Shown: piece after piece, positions 41,983-50,591 of the stretch
Position numbering within the stretch: the first letter of the stretch is position 1
Layout: every line of letters starts with the position of its first letter
DNA from: Jiangella anatolica
Lineage (GTDB): Bacteria > Actinomycetota > Actinomycetes > Jiangellales > Jiangellaceae
NCBI RefSeq assembly: GCF_003236295.1
Contig: NZ_POTW01000041.1
Coordinates: forward strand, 1 to 52,992
DNA length: 52,992 bases
Direction: 5' to 3'
Translations under genes and position numbers: made by a program
The notes under the pieces: model-generated
Databases searched by the model: none
What the model was told of the DNA's origin: nothing
Seen by the model: only the letters and a program-made list of their open reading frames with translations

Positions 41983-43811
41983 CCGAACCGCCAGGAGCTG
42001 GTGCCGTCGGGGTTGGCGACGGCGACGAGGTCGGCCTGCCAGGTCTGCTCCTCGGTGCCCTCGATCTCCTGCTCGACCTCGCCGTCGTCGTTGACGAGCG
42101 TGTAGTCGGGGATCCGCTGGGTGATCGACACCGTCGCCCGGCCGCCCTCCTGAGACACCAGCTCGGCGTTGACCACCTCGAACGACAGGCCCTCGGTGTG
42201 CACACCGGCGTCGGCGTACTCCTGGAGCAGCTCGGCGTCGTCGTCGAGGATGGCGTTGGTCGGCGCGTGCACCTGGCACAGCAGCTCGGCGTCGCCCTCC
42301 TCGAACGCCTGGGCGCGCAGCGTGTAGAGCCGCTGCACCTCCTGGGTCCAGTCGGTGACGGTGGGCGGCGGCGCGGTGGGCGCCGGCTGCGGCCCGCCGC
42401 ACAGGTCGGGCGCGGACTCGGAGTCGCCGGGGCTGGCGCCGCTGCCGGGTCCCGCCGTCGGGGTGTCGTCGCCGAAGATCCGCCAGCCGACGATCGCCAC
42501 GCCCGCGACCACCAGCAAGGCCACCAGCGCGCTGACGATCCACATGCGGTCCTTGCGACGGGCGCCGCCGGGCTCGTCGTCGCCGGGCGGCGCGCCGCGG
42601 CCACGGCGCGACTCCTTGGCCGACGGCGTGCGCGGCGCGGCGGCGAGCACCTCACCCGGCGTGCGGCGCGACCGGCGCTCGTCGGGCAGCACCCCGTCGG
42701 GCACCGGCACGTTCACGCCGTCGTCGAGCCCGCGGCCGGGCGGCGGCTCGGCGGGCGACTCCTCGCCGCGGCCACGACGGCCCCGCCGCGGGGTGCGGAT
42801 CGGGCCGGTCGGTGCCGTCGGGCTCACGCCGGCCCCGCCGGGAACGGTGGCGCCGCCGGCCGCGGGCGCGGCCAGGCCGCCCACGGCGCCGGCCGCGGGT
42901 GCCGGCGGCGCGGTCTCGCGCGCGTCGCCTGCCTCGGCGCGACGGCGGGCCCGGCGGCCGGTGGACGTCGAGCGGCGCATGAACGCGGCCACGTCGTCCT
43001 CGGCGCCCATGACGGGTGCGTCGACGATCGGGCGCATCGTCCCGGTGGTCGCGTGGTTCTCCTCGAGGACCAGCTCGACGGGCGCCGGGTCGGCCACCGC
43101 GAAGAACACGTTGCCGATGCTGCTGACCGGCGGACGCCGGTTCGGCACCGGGTCCAGCGCGCTGGCCAGCAACGCCTGCGTGGCCGGCGGGACGGCGGGC
43201 AGCGCCAGCCGGGCCGACGGCAGGTACCCCGTCAGCGCCACGACGGCGGCCGTGACCAGCCCGTACACGTCGGCCGGCGGGCCGGGCGGCGATCCGGCCT
43301 GGACCTCCGGCGGCACCGGGCGGGCGCGCTGGCCGACCCGCAGCGGGACGCCGGCCTGGATCAGCCCGGCGCCGGCCACCATGGGCCGGCCGTCGAGGCT
43401 GAAGACGATGTCGTCGAGCGTGAGGTCGCCGTGCACGATGCCGCGGCGGTGCAGCTCGGTGAGCCCCTCCGCGACCGGCGCGCACGCGGTGACGACCTCG
43501 CCGGCCGGCAGCACGCCGCGGGCGCCGATGATCCCGGCCAGGCTGCCGCCCTCGGCCGCGCCCAGCACCACGACCGGCCCGCCCGGCCCATCGACGACGT
43601 CGTAGAACTCGATGACGTGCGGGTGGTCGATGCCGCGCAGCGCCTGCGCCGCCATGCGCAGCCGGTCGCGCACCTGCGGGCCGATCTGGCCGAGAAACCG
43701 CAGGGTGACTGACGCACCGGTCGCGTCCTCTCGCGCGAGGTACATGGCCGACGCGTCGGAGCCGAGCCGTCGGGTGATGGTGTAACCCGCGGGAGTCTCG
43801 AGACCCTGCAT
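41979..43811 (-). CDS. Membrane-anchored pseudokinase
   Basis: 610 aa from ATG 43811. Residues 10-270 have a Ser/Thr kinase-like fold (YTITRRLGSDASAMYLARE, GIDHPHVIEFYDVV, ADVYGLVTAAVVAL). Catalytic residues are missing: R38 replaces the β3 Lys (VTLRFL), HGD replaces HRD, the catalytic-loop Asn is D134, and DFG is absent (VAGAGL). It is predicted to be inactive and to act as a scaffold or regulator. Residues 290-420 are a disordered Pro/Gly/Arg linker. A single membrane helix spans about 423-445, and residues 446-610 form an extracellular domain of NTF2-like appearance. The frame stays open upstream into a 90-bp repeat, giving a possible Cys-rich extension which I do not favour. Confidence 0.85.
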   Translation of the reverse strand: MQGLETPAGYTITRRLGSDASAMYLAREDATGASVTLRFLGQIGPQVRDRLRMAAQALRGIDHPHVIEFYDVVDGPGGPVVVLGAAEGGSLAGIIGARGVLPAGEVVTACAPVAEGLTELHRRGIVHGDLTLDDIVFSLDGRPMVAGAGLIQAGVPLRVGQRARPVPPEVQAGSPPGPPADVYGLVTAAVVALTGYLPSARLALPAVPPATQALLASALDPVPNRRPPVSSIGNVFFAVADPAPVELVLEENHATTGTMRPIVDAPVMGAEDDVAAFMRRSTSTGRRARRRAEAGDARETAPPAPAAGAVGGLAAPAAGGATVPGGAGVSPTAPTGPIRTPRRGRRGRGEESPAEPPPGRGLDDGVNVPVPDGVLPDERRSRRTPGEVLAAAPRTPSAKESRRGRGAPPGDDEPGGARRKDRMWIVSALVALLVVAGVAIVGWRIFGDDTPTAGPGSGASPGDSESAPDLCGGPQPAPTAPPPTVTDWTQEVQRLYTLRAQAFEEGDAELLCQVHAPTNAILDDDAELLQEYADAGVHTEGLSFEVVNAELVSQEGGRATVSITQRIPDYTLVNDDGEVEQEIEGTEEQTWQADLVAVANPDGTSSWRFG

Positions 43812-43823
43812 CCGCTTATCGTT

Positions 43824-44169
43824 GCAAACCTTCCTCCCAGATGCCGCATCGGCCGTGTCACAACTCGCGTCGCACCTCAGGCCGTGGCCCCGGATCCGCG
43901 CCATTACACCCAGGCAAACCTTCCTCCCAGATGCCGCATCGGCCGTGTCACAACTCGCGTCGCACCTCAGGCCGTGGCCCCGGATCCGCGCCATTACACC
44001 CAGGCAAACCCTCCTCCCAGATGCCGCATCGGCCGTGTCACAACCTTGCGTCACACCTCAGGCCGCGGCCCCGGATCCGCGCCATTACACCCAGGCAAAC
44101 CTTCCTCCCAGATGCCGCATCGGCCGTGTCACAACCTTGCGTCACACCTCCGGTCGGCCGTGTCACAAG
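43824..44169. repeat. 90-bp tandem repeat array
   Basis: Copies start at 43824, 43914, 44004 and 44095, each beginning GCAAACC(T/C)TCCTCCCAG. The third is 91 bp, and the fourth is truncated and passes into a further TCGGCCGTGTCACAA at 44154. Each unit has the palindrome GATGCCGCATC (first copy 43840-43850) next to GGCCGTGTCACAA. It fills the 377-bp divergent gap between the pseudokinase and DedA genes. Confidence 0.92.
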
Positions 44170-44175
44170 GCTGGT

Positions 44176-44181
44176 TACGAT
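44176..44181 (+). promoter_or_regulatory. Predicted -10 box of the DedA-like gene (leaderless)
   Basis: TACGAT is seven nucleotides before ATG 44189. It lies 7 bp past the last repeat-derived sequence. Confidence 0.5.
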
Positions 44182-44188
44182 CAGGGAC

Positions 44189-44701
44189 ATGGACGGGGTC
44201 ACGCCGCTCGCAGCCCCCGACAGCCCGTTCGGCCTGCCGCTCTGGCTGGGCATCGCCGTCATGTTCGGCATCGTCGTCGCCCGAGCTCAGGCGACGTACT
44301 GGCTGGGCCGGGCCGCGGGGACGAGCATCGCGCGGTCGCGCTGGGGCGACCGGATCGGCCGCGAGCGGCTGGACCGCGCCGAGCGCTTCGTCGCCCACTA
44401 CGGCCCGGCCGCCGTCACGCTCTCCTTCCTCACCATCGGCGTGCAGACCGCCGTCAACGCCGTCGCCGGCGCCACCCGCATGCCGTTCGGCCGCTACCTG
44501 GCCGCGATGCTCGTCGGATCGGCGCTCTGGGCGGTCATCTGGACCGTCGGCGGGCTGGGCGTGCTGTGGGGCGCTGTGACGGTGGCCTCGGCGGCCCCGC
44601 TGGCGGCCGCGGCGGTGGTGGTCATGGCCGTCGCCGCCGGCGTGGCGGTCGTCGGCTACCGTCGGCGTCGCGCCGCGTTCCACGACCAGGAGGCCCGATG
44701 A
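44189..44701 (+). CDS. DedA/VTT-domain membrane protein
   Basis: 170 aa from ATG 44189. A short VTT-type protein: the first helix LPLWLGIAVMFGIVVARAQ, the conserved ATYWLGRAAG segment, AERFVAHYGPAAVTLSFLTIGVQTAVNAVAGATRMPFGRYL (the re-entrant-loop signature, G and R residues retained), and two C-terminal helices. These proteins are proposed to flip phospholipids or undecaprenyl phosphate. It overlaps the peptidase E gene by ATGA and is therefore co-translated. Confidence 0.85.
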   Translation: MDGVTPLAAPDSPFGLPLWLGIAVMFGIVVARAQATYWLGRAAGTSIARSRWGDRIGRERLDRAERFVAHYGPAAVTLSFLTIGVQTAVNAVAGATRMPFGRYLAAMLVGSALWAVIWTVGGLGVLWGAVTVASAAPLAAAAVVVMAVAAGVAVVGYRRRRAAFHDQEAR

Positions 44702-45417
44702 CCCGCACGCCGACGATCCTCGCCACCAGCGGCGGGTTCTCCTACGACGCGCGCGGCGTGCTCCGCCCGGCCGGGCTGGCGAAGCTCGCGCTGCGGCTGA
44801 CCGGCGCGGACCGGCCGAAGCTGTGCTTCGTCCCGACCGCCTCCGGCGACAGCGTGAGCTACGTCCAGCTCATCTACGCGGCGTTCGCGGGCTGGTCGGT
44901 CGACGTGTCGCACCTGAGCCTGTTTCCCATGCCGAACGTCGACGACCTGCGCAAGCACGTGCTGGCACAGGACGTGCTGTGGGTCGGCGGCGGCTCGGTC
45001 GCCGGTCTGCTGGCGATGTGGCGGCTGCACGGCCTCGACGACGTCATGCGCGAGGCGTGGGACGCCGGCGTCGTCCTTGCCGGCGTGTCGGCCGGATCGA
45101 TCTGCTGGCACACCGGCGGTCCGACCGACTCGTTCGGCCCGGAGCTGCGCGCCATCTCGAACGGGCTGGGGCTGCTGCCGTACGGCAACGGCGTGCACTA
45201 CGACTCCGAGGACCAGCGCCGCCCGCTGCTGCACCGGATGGTCGCCGACGGCACGCTGCCCGCCTCGTACGCCACCGACGACGGCGCCGGCCTGCTGTAC
45301 CGCGGCGCCGAGCCGCCCACCGTCCACGCCGAGCGCGACGGCGCCCAGGGCTATCTCGTCGAGGCGGCCGGCGGCGAGGCCAAGGAGACCGTCCTCGACG
45401 CCGAACCCGCTCCCTAA
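44698..45417 (+). CDS. Peptidase E-like protein (S51)
   Basis: 239 aa from ATG 44698; CAGGAGG precedes it. S51 fold related to class I amidotransferases: TILATSGGFSYDARG, KLCFVPTASGDS, VLWVGGGSVAGLLAMWRLHG, and nucleophile elbow GVSAGSICWHTGG with Ser near 134, then a likely His in YGNGVHYDSEDQRRP. Expected to act on dipeptides beginning with Asp or to be a related amidase. Its TAA stop overlaps the TAG of the convergent oxidoreductase gene. Confidence 0.9.
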   Translation: MTRTPTILATSGGFSYDARGVLRPAGLAKLALRLTGADRPKLCFVPTASGDSVSYVQLIYAAFAGWSVDVSHLSLFPMPNVDDLRKHVLAQDVLWVGGGSVAGLLAMWRLHGLDDVMREAWDAGVVLAGVSAGSICWHTGGPTDSFGPELRAISNGLGLLPYGNGVHYDSEDQRRPLLHRMVADGTLPASYATDDGAGLLYRGAEPPTVHAERDGAQGYLVEAAGGEAKETVLDAEPAP

Positions 45418-46427
45418 GGCAGCAGCCGCGCCAGCAGCTCGTACGAGCGCAGCCGCTCGGCGTGCGGCGTCACCGTCGTCACGACCATCAGCTCGTCGGC
45501 CGCGGTGCGCTCCAGCAGCGCCTCGAGCTCGCGGCGGACGGTGTCCGGGCCGCCGGTGATCTGGCCGCTGAGGAACGGCGCCAGCAGCTCCAGCTCGGCC
45601 GGGGCGAACTCGTGCGCCGCGGCCTCCTCCGGCGTCGGCAGCGGGCCCGGCTGCCCACGTCGCAGCCGCAGCATCGACAACTGCATCGGCCCGGCCAGCC
45701 ACCGCGCGCGCTCGTCGTCGCCGGCCAGCACGACGCTGACCGCGACCATCGCATACGGCGCCGGATGCGCGGCCGACGGCTGGTACCCGTCGCGGTAGAG
45801 CTTCAGGGCCGGGACGGTATTGGCCGAGCTGAAGTGGTGGGCGAACGAGAACGGCAGCCCCAGCGCGGCGGCCGCCCGGGCGCTGTAGTCGCTGGACCCG
45901 AGCAGCCAGACCGGCACGTCGGCGCCGCGGCCCGGCGTCGCGGTGATCGCGGCGTACGGGTGGTCGTCGGGCCACTCGCCGGACAGGAACGCCCGGACGT
46001 GGGCCAGGTGCTGCGGGAACTCCTCGACCAGCCGCGGGTCGCTGCTGCCGCGCAGCGCGTGCGCCGTCAGCCCGTCGGTGCCCGGCGCCCGGCCGATGCC
46101 GAGGTCGATCCGGCCCGGGTGCAGCGCCTCGAGCGTGCCGAACTGCTCGGCGACCACGAGCGGCATGTGGTTGGGCAGCATCACCCCGCCGGACCCGACC
46201 CGGATCGACGACGTCGCCGCGGCCACCGCCCCGATGAGGATCGGCGGCGACGAGCTGGCGATGCCCGGCATGTTGTGGTGCTCGGCCAGCCAGTAGCGGC
46301 GATAGCCCAGGTCGTCGGCGAGCCGGGCCAGCTCCAGCGTGTTCGCCAGCGCCGTCGAGGGCGTCGACCCCGTCACGACGGGGGCCAGGTCGAGTACGGA
46401 CAGCGGTACGCCGTTGAATGTCGCCAC
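45414..46427 (-). CDS. LLM-class flavin-dependent oxidoreductase
   Basis: 337 aa from GTG 46427; a TTG at 46439 is another in-frame choice. Luciferase-like TIM-barrel that uses FMN/F420: [83 protein letters not shown] and [27 protein letters not shown]. This is the MsnO8 or CE1758-like subfamily by motif order. The substrate is unknown. Tail-to-tail overlap with the peptidase E gene of four bases. Confidence 0.92.
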   Translation of the reverse strand: MATFNGVPLSVLDLAPVVTGSTPSTALANTLELARLADDLGYRRYWLAEHHNMPGIASSSPPILIGAVAAATSSIRVGSGGVMLPNHMPLVVAEQFGTLEALHPGRIDLGIGRAPGTDGLTAHALRGSSDPRLVEEFPQHLAHVRAFLSGEWPDDHPYAAITATPGRGADVPVWLLGSSDYSARAAAALGLPFSFAHHFSSANTVPALKLYRDGYQPSAAHPAPYAMVAVSVVLAGDDERARWLAGPMQLSMLRLRRGQPGPLPTPEEAAAHEFAPAELELLAPFLSGQITGGPDTVRRELEALLERTAADELMVVTTVTPHAERLRSYELLARLLP

Positions 46428-46486
46428 GACAGGTGCCAACCGCGCGGTTGCCGCAGGACTTCCCGGCGGGCGTAGGCTCGACGTTC

Positions 46487-47137
46487 GTGGGCGAGCTACG
46501 GATCATCCGGCATGACGGGTTCGTGCCGTATCAGGAGGCGTGGGACGAGCAGCGGCGGCTGCACGCCGCGCGGGTGGCCGGCGAGATCGAGGACACGGTC
46601 GTCCTGCTGGAACACGAGGCGGTCTACACCGCGGGCAAGCGCACCACGCCCGAGGAGCGGCCGCTGCTGGATGCCGGCGCGCCGGTCATCGACGTCGACC
46701 GCGGCGGCAAGATCACCTGGCACGGCCCCGGGCAGCTCACCGGCTACCCGATCCTGCAACTGCCGGAGCCGTACGACGTCATCGGCTACGTCCGCCGGGT
46801 CGAGCAGCTGATGCTCGACGTCTGCCACGACTTCGGCGTCCCCGCGGTCCGGGTCGACGGCCGCAGCGGCGTGTGGATCCAGCCCGGCGACGGCGGGCAG
46901 GACCGCAAGCTGGGCGCCGTCGGGCTGCGCGTCGCCCAGGGCGTCACCATGCACGGCTTCGCCCTGAACTGCGACAACGATCTCGGCTGGTACGACCGCA
47001 TCATCGCCTGCGGGATCAGCGACGCCGGCACGACGACGCTGTCCGCCGAGCTGGGTCGCCGGGTCACCGTCGCCGAGGCGCTGCCGTATGTCGAACGTCA
47101 CCTCGACGACCTGCTCGCCCTGCAGCCGCAGACGTAG
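46487..47137 (+). CDS. lipB: Octanoyltransferase LipB
   Basis: 216 aa from GTG 46487; TAGGCT (46473-46478) lies eight nucleotides upstream and there is no Shine-Dalgarno. Moves the octanoyl chain from acyl-carrier protein to apo-lipoyl domains. Motifs: [38 protein letters not shown] with the active-site Lys region, [32 protein letters not shown] and [14 protein letters not shown] holding the nucleophilic Cys. Directly upstream of lipA. Confidence 0.96.
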   Translation: MGELRIIRHDGFVPYQEAWDEQRRLHAARVAGEIEDTVVLLEHEAVYTAGKRTTPEERPLLDAGAPVIDVDRGGKITWHGPGQLTGYPILQLPEPYDVIGYVRRVEQLMLDVCHDFGVPAVRVDGRSGVWIQPGDGGQDRKLGAVGLRVAQGVTMHGFALNCDNDLGWYDRIIACGISDAGTTTLSAELGRRVTVAEALPYVERHLDDLLALQPQT

Positions 47138-47146
47138 GGTGGAGGG

Positions 47147-48076
47147 GTGACTGTCGCGCCGGAGGGACGTCGGCTGCTGCGCCTCGAGGTGCGCAACGCC
47201 GAGACGCCGATCGAGAAGAAGCCTTCCTGGATCAAGACGAAGGCGACCATGGGCCCGGAGTACCGCGAGCTGCAGTCGCTGGTGAAACGCGAGGGCCTGC
47301 ACACGGTGTGCCAGGAGGCGGGCTGTCCCAACATCTTCGAGTGCTGGGAGGATCGCGAGGCGACGTTCCTCATCGGCGGCGACCACTGCACCCGGCGGTG
47401 CGACTTCTGCCTCATCGACACCGGCAAGCCCGAGGACCTCGACCGTGACGAGCCGCGCCGGGTCGCCGAGTCCGTCCAGGCGATGGGGCTGCGCTACGCC
47501 ACCGTCACCGGCGTCACCCGCGACGACCTGCCCGACGAGGGCGCCTGGCTCTACGCGCAGACCATCCGCGAGATCCACAAGTTCAACCCGAACACCGGCG
47601 TGGAGATCCTCACGCCGGACTTCTCCGGCAAGGCCGACCTGCTGCAGCAGGTGTTCGACGCCGCGCCGCAGGTGTTCGCGCACAACGTGGAGACCGTGCC
47701 GCGCATCTTCAAGCGCATCCGCCCGGCGTTCCGGTACGAGCGTTCCCTCGACGTGATCTCGCTGGCCCGCGCCGCCGGCATGATCACCAAGTCCAACCTC
47801 ATCCTGGGCATGGGCGAGACCCGCGAGGAGATCTCCCAGGCCCTGGCCGACCTGCACGGCGCCGGCTGCGACCTGATCACGATCACCCAGTACCTGCGCC
47901 CGTCGGTGCGCCACCACCCGATCGAGCGGTGGGTCAAGCCCGAGGAGTTCATCGAGCTGCAGGCCGAGGCCGAACAGCTCGGCTTCGCCGGCGTCATGTC
48001 CGGCCCGCTGGTGCGCTCGTCCTACCGCGCCGGGCGGCTGTACCGGCAGGCCATGGAGGCCCGCGCGGCGCATTGA
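47147..48076 (+). CDS. lipA: Lipoyl synthase LipA
   Basis: 309 aa from GTG 47147. Radical SAM enzyme that inserts two sulfurs into octanoyl chains. The radical cluster is CTRRCDFC (C81, C85, C88). The auxiliary cluster ligands are C55, C60 and C66 in [12 protein letters not shown], and the C-terminal [12 protein letters not shown] contributes the serine ligand. TAGGGT (47135-47140) is six nucleotides before the start; GGAGGGG also lies there but too close for normal initiation. Partners: LipB, SucB, GcvT's system. Confidence 0.97.
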   Translation: MTVAPEGRRLLRLEVRNAETPIEKKPSWIKTKATMGPEYRELQSLVKREGLHTVCQEAGCPNIFECWEDREATFLIGGDHCTRRCDFCLIDTGKPEDLDRDEPRRVAESVQAMGLRYATVTGVTRDDLPDEGAWLYAQTIREIHKFNPNTGVEILTPDFSGKADLLQQVFDAAPQVFAHNVETVPRIFKRIRPAFRYERSLDVISLARAAGMITKSNLILGMGETREEISQALADLHGAGCDLITITQYLRPSVRHHPIERWVKPEEFIELQAEAEQLGFAGVMSGPLVRSSYRAGRLYRQAMEARAAH

Positions 48077-48077
48077 C

Positions 48078-48100
48078 GGGGAAGAAGTAACCTTCTCCCC
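48078..48100. promoter_or_regulatory. Hairpin containing the -10 box of the DUF4191 gene
   Basis: GGGGAAGAAG (48078-48087) pairs with CTTCTCCCC (48092-48100) with one bulged base. The -10-like TAACCT (48088-48093) sits in the centre, seven nucleotides before ATG 48101. It begins two bases after the lipA stop, so it may be a terminator, an operator or both. Confidence 0.5.
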
Positions 48101-48802
48101 ATGGCACGCGACGACGACCAGGGAACGCCCGAGAAGACCGGGCGGATTGCGCAGATCCGGCAGACCTACAAGATGGCCCGCCGGTCCGACCGCTGGGTCG
48201 GCTGGATCACGCTCGGCATCATCCTGGGCGTCATCGCCCTGTCGGTCATCGTCGGCATCTTCGTCGGGCCGCTGTGGCTGTGGATCATCGTCGGCCTGCC
48301 GATCGCGCTGCTGGCCGCCGCCATCGTGTTCGGGCGGCGGGCCGAGCGGGCCGCGTACTCGCAGATCGAGGGCCAGCCGGGCGCCGCCGCGGCCGCGCTC
48401 GGCACGCTGCGCCGTGGCTGGGACACCACCCCGATGGTGGGCGCCAACCGCTACCAGGACGTCGTCCACCGCGCCGTCGGCCGGCCCGGCATCGTGCTGA
48501 TCGGCGAGGGCGCCGTCGCCGGCCGCGTCGCCCAGTTGCTCGCGAACGAGCGCAAGCGGCACGCCCGCGTCTCGCCCGAGACGCCGATCATCGAGGTCAT
48601 CGTCGGCCGCGAAGAGGGCCAGGTGTCGCTGCCCCGGCTGACCCGGCACCTCAACAAGCTGCCGAAGAACCTCCGGCCCGGCGAGGTGACGGAGCTGCGC
48701 GCGCGGCTGCGCGCGCTGGGCTCGACGCCGATCGGCATCCCGAAAGGTCCGCTGCCGAAGGGCGCCCGGATCCCGCGCGGGACGCAGCTGCCCGGACGCT
48801 GA
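48101..48802 (+). CDS. DUF4191 membrane protein
   Basis: 233 aa from ATG 48101. N-terminus KTGRIAQIRQTYKMARRSD is basic. Two adjacent helices (WITLGIILGVIALSVIVGIFV and LWLWIIVGLPIALLAAAIVF) follow, then AERAAYSQIEGQPGAAAAAL and a soluble α/β tail ending PIGIPKGPLPKGARIPRG. DUF4191 follows lipA throughout actinobacteria, but the role is unknown. Confidence 0.93.
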   Translation: MARDDDQGTPEKTGRIAQIRQTYKMARRSDRWVGWITLGIILGVIALSVIVGIFVGPLWLWIIVGLPIALLAAAIVFGRRAERAAYSQIEGQPGAAAAALGTLRRGWDTTPMVGANRYQDVVHRAVGRPGIVLIGEGAVAGRVAQLLANERKRHARVSPETPIIEVIVGREEGQVSLPRLTRHLNKLPKNLRPGEVTELRARLRALGSTPIGIPKGPLPKGARIPRGTQLPGR

Positions 48803-48839
48803 GTCCGAACCGGGTCGCGGCGCCGCGCGTCTCATCAGC

Positions 48840-50144
48840 ATGCGTCGACGATCGCGGACCGGCCTGCCCCTACGAGCGCTGCTCGCGGCCGCTGTCGTCG
48901 TCGCGGCCTCGGCGTGCGGCGGCGACGAACTGGACGTAGCCCGTTCGGAGGCTGCCCGCGAGGAGGCGACCGCCGCTGACGCCCAGGCCGCCGGCGGGGT
49001 CGTCCGCACCCTGGCCGCGAACCTGTACACACCCCTGGCCGGCGCCGACGACGGCAACCTCGTCTACTCGCCGACGAGCATCGTCGTCGCTCTGGGCATG
49101 CTGCGCGCGGGCGCGACCGTGGCGTCGGCCGACCAGCTCGACGCGCTCCTCGGCACGACCGGCCCGGACGAGCTCCACGAGGCGTTGAACTCGCTCGAGC
49201 AGGCCCTGGCCGCCCGCTCGGGCCAACGCGAGAACGCCGGCGGCGAGACCGCCGAGGTGGCGCTGTCGTCGGCCAACTCGCTCTGGGCGCAGGACGGCGC
49301 GCGGTGGGAGGAGCCGTTCCTGGACACGCTGGCGCGCTACTACGACGCCGGCGTGCGCCAGGTCGACTTCGCCGACCCCGAGGCCGCACGCGGCTCGATC
49401 AACGGCTGGGTGGCCGACAACACCGAGGACAAGATCGGCGAGCTGATCCCGCCCGACGCGCTCAGCGACGCCACGAAGCTGGTGCTCGTCAACGCGCTCT
49501 ATGCGAAGGCGCCGTGGGACACCGCATTCCACGACGCGGGTCAGCGCGACTTCACCACGGCCGGCGGGCAGGTGGTGCAGGCCCCGGCGATGAGGCTGGC
49601 GACGACGTTCCCCTACCAGGCCGGCGACGGGTGGCAGTCAGTGACCATCCCGTACGCCGGTCGCGAGCTGGCGATGACGCTGCTGGTGCCCGACGCCGGC
49701 GCGTTCGCGGCCGTCGAGGGCCGCCTCGACGGCGAGCTCCTCGGCACGGTGCTCGGCGCCACGCAGACCGCCCAGGTCGATCTCCAGCTGCCGATGTTCG
49801 ACCTGCGCACCGCGACGACCCTCTCCGAGACCTTGGCCGGCCTCGGAGTTACCGCGCCCTTCGACCCGCTGACCACCGACTTCGCCCCCATGAGCACGGA
49901 CCCCGATGTCGTTCCGCTGACCGTGAGCGAGATCCGGCACGAGGCCACCATCACCGTCGACGAGGAGGGCACCGAGGCGGCGGCCGCGACCTCCGTCGAG
50001 ATGGGGCCCGGGTCCGCGCCGGTCGATGGCCCGGTCGAGCTGACCGTCGACCGCCCCTTCGTCTTCGTGCTGCACGACGTCGAGACCGCCACCCCGCTGT
50101 TCGTCGGGCGGGTCACCGACCCCACGCTGCTCAGCGCGCGTTGA
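48840..50144 (+). CDS. Lipoprotein serpin (serine protease inhibitor)
   Basis: 434 aa from ATG 48840; no clear ribosome-binding site. A signal peptide with lipobox AASAC directs lipidation and surface display. The remainder is a serpin: NLVYSPTSIVVALGMLRAGA, NSLWAQDGARWEEPFLDTL, FADPEAARGSINGWVADNTEDKI, LVLVNALYAKAPWDTAF and the C-terminal DRPFVFVLHDVETATPLFVGRV. The reactive-loop hinge EEGTEAAAAT (E375-T384) has small residues at P12-P9, the mark of an inhibitory serpin. The scissile bond is probably in the EMGPGSAPVDG stretch. Overlaps the RDD gene tail to tail by 14 bp. Confidence 0.92.
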   Translation: MRRRSRTGLPLRALLAAAVVVAASACGGDELDVARSEAAREEATAADAQAAGGVVRTLAANLYTPLAGADDGNLVYSPTSIVVALGMLRAGATVASADQLDALLGTTGPDELHEALNSLEQALAARSGQRENAGGETAEVALSSANSLWAQDGARWEEPFLDTLARYYDAGVRQVDFADPEAARGSINGWVADNTEDKIGELIPPDALSDATKLVLVNALYAKAPWDTAFHDAGQRDFTTAGGQVVQAPAMRLATTFPYQAGDGWQSVTIPYAGRELAMTLLVPDAGAFAAVEGRLDGELLGTVLGATQTAQVDLQLPMFDLRTATTLSETLAGLGVTAPFDPLTTDFAPMSTDPDVVPLTVSEIRHEATITVDEEGTEAAAATSVEMGPGSAPVDGPVELTVDRPFVFVLHDVETATPLFVGRVTDPTLLSAR

Positions 50145-50535
50145 CGACGACGGTGTTCGACGCGAGGTCGTGCAGGCCGCGGCCCTCGCTGGTGAACACC
50201 AGCGGCGGGATGATCAGCGCGATCATCAGCGTCCGCACCGCCGCGATGACCGGGCCGAGCCGCCGTCCGCCCAGGTGGGCGACGCGCAGCCCGAGCATCA
50301 GCTGGCCCAGGCTGCCGCCGGCCAGCGTCGTCGACGCGACGACCAGCACGTACCAGCAGATCAGCGGCAGCCAGAACACGTCGCTCTGGGCGTCCCAGAT
50401 GCCGGAGTCGCCGCCGGTGACGATGAACGCGACGAGGTTGCCGGCCAGCCAGTCCAGCAGCAGCGCGAGGAACCGGCGCCCCCAGCCAGCCGCCGAGCCG
50501 GGTCCGTGGTCGGGCAGCTGGAGGTCGGAGCTCAC
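50131..50535 (-). CDS. RDD-family membrane protein
   Basis: 134 aa from GTG 50535. RDD domain with GWGRRFLALLLDWLAGNLVAF, where the expected Arg-Asp-Asp is degenerate (R...D in RFLALLLD), then helices in LICWYVLVVASTTLAGG and IAAVRTLMIALIIPPLVF, and GSLGQLMLGLRVAHLGG, the family loop. Members at this position next to glnA are conserved in actinomycetes. Function unknown; divergent from glnA. Confidence 0.9.
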   Translation of the reverse strand: MSSDLQLPDHGPGSAAGWGRRFLALLLDWLAGNLVAFIVTGGDSGIWDAQSDVFWLPLICWYVLVVASTTLAGGSLGQLMLGLRVAHLGGRRLGPVIAAVRTLMIALIIPPLVFTSEGRGLHDLASNTVVVNAR

Positions 50536-50591
50536 CCTGTGAGCCTAGGGGGTGGCCGGAGATCGGCTCCGCCCACCCTCTCACGTCGCAC

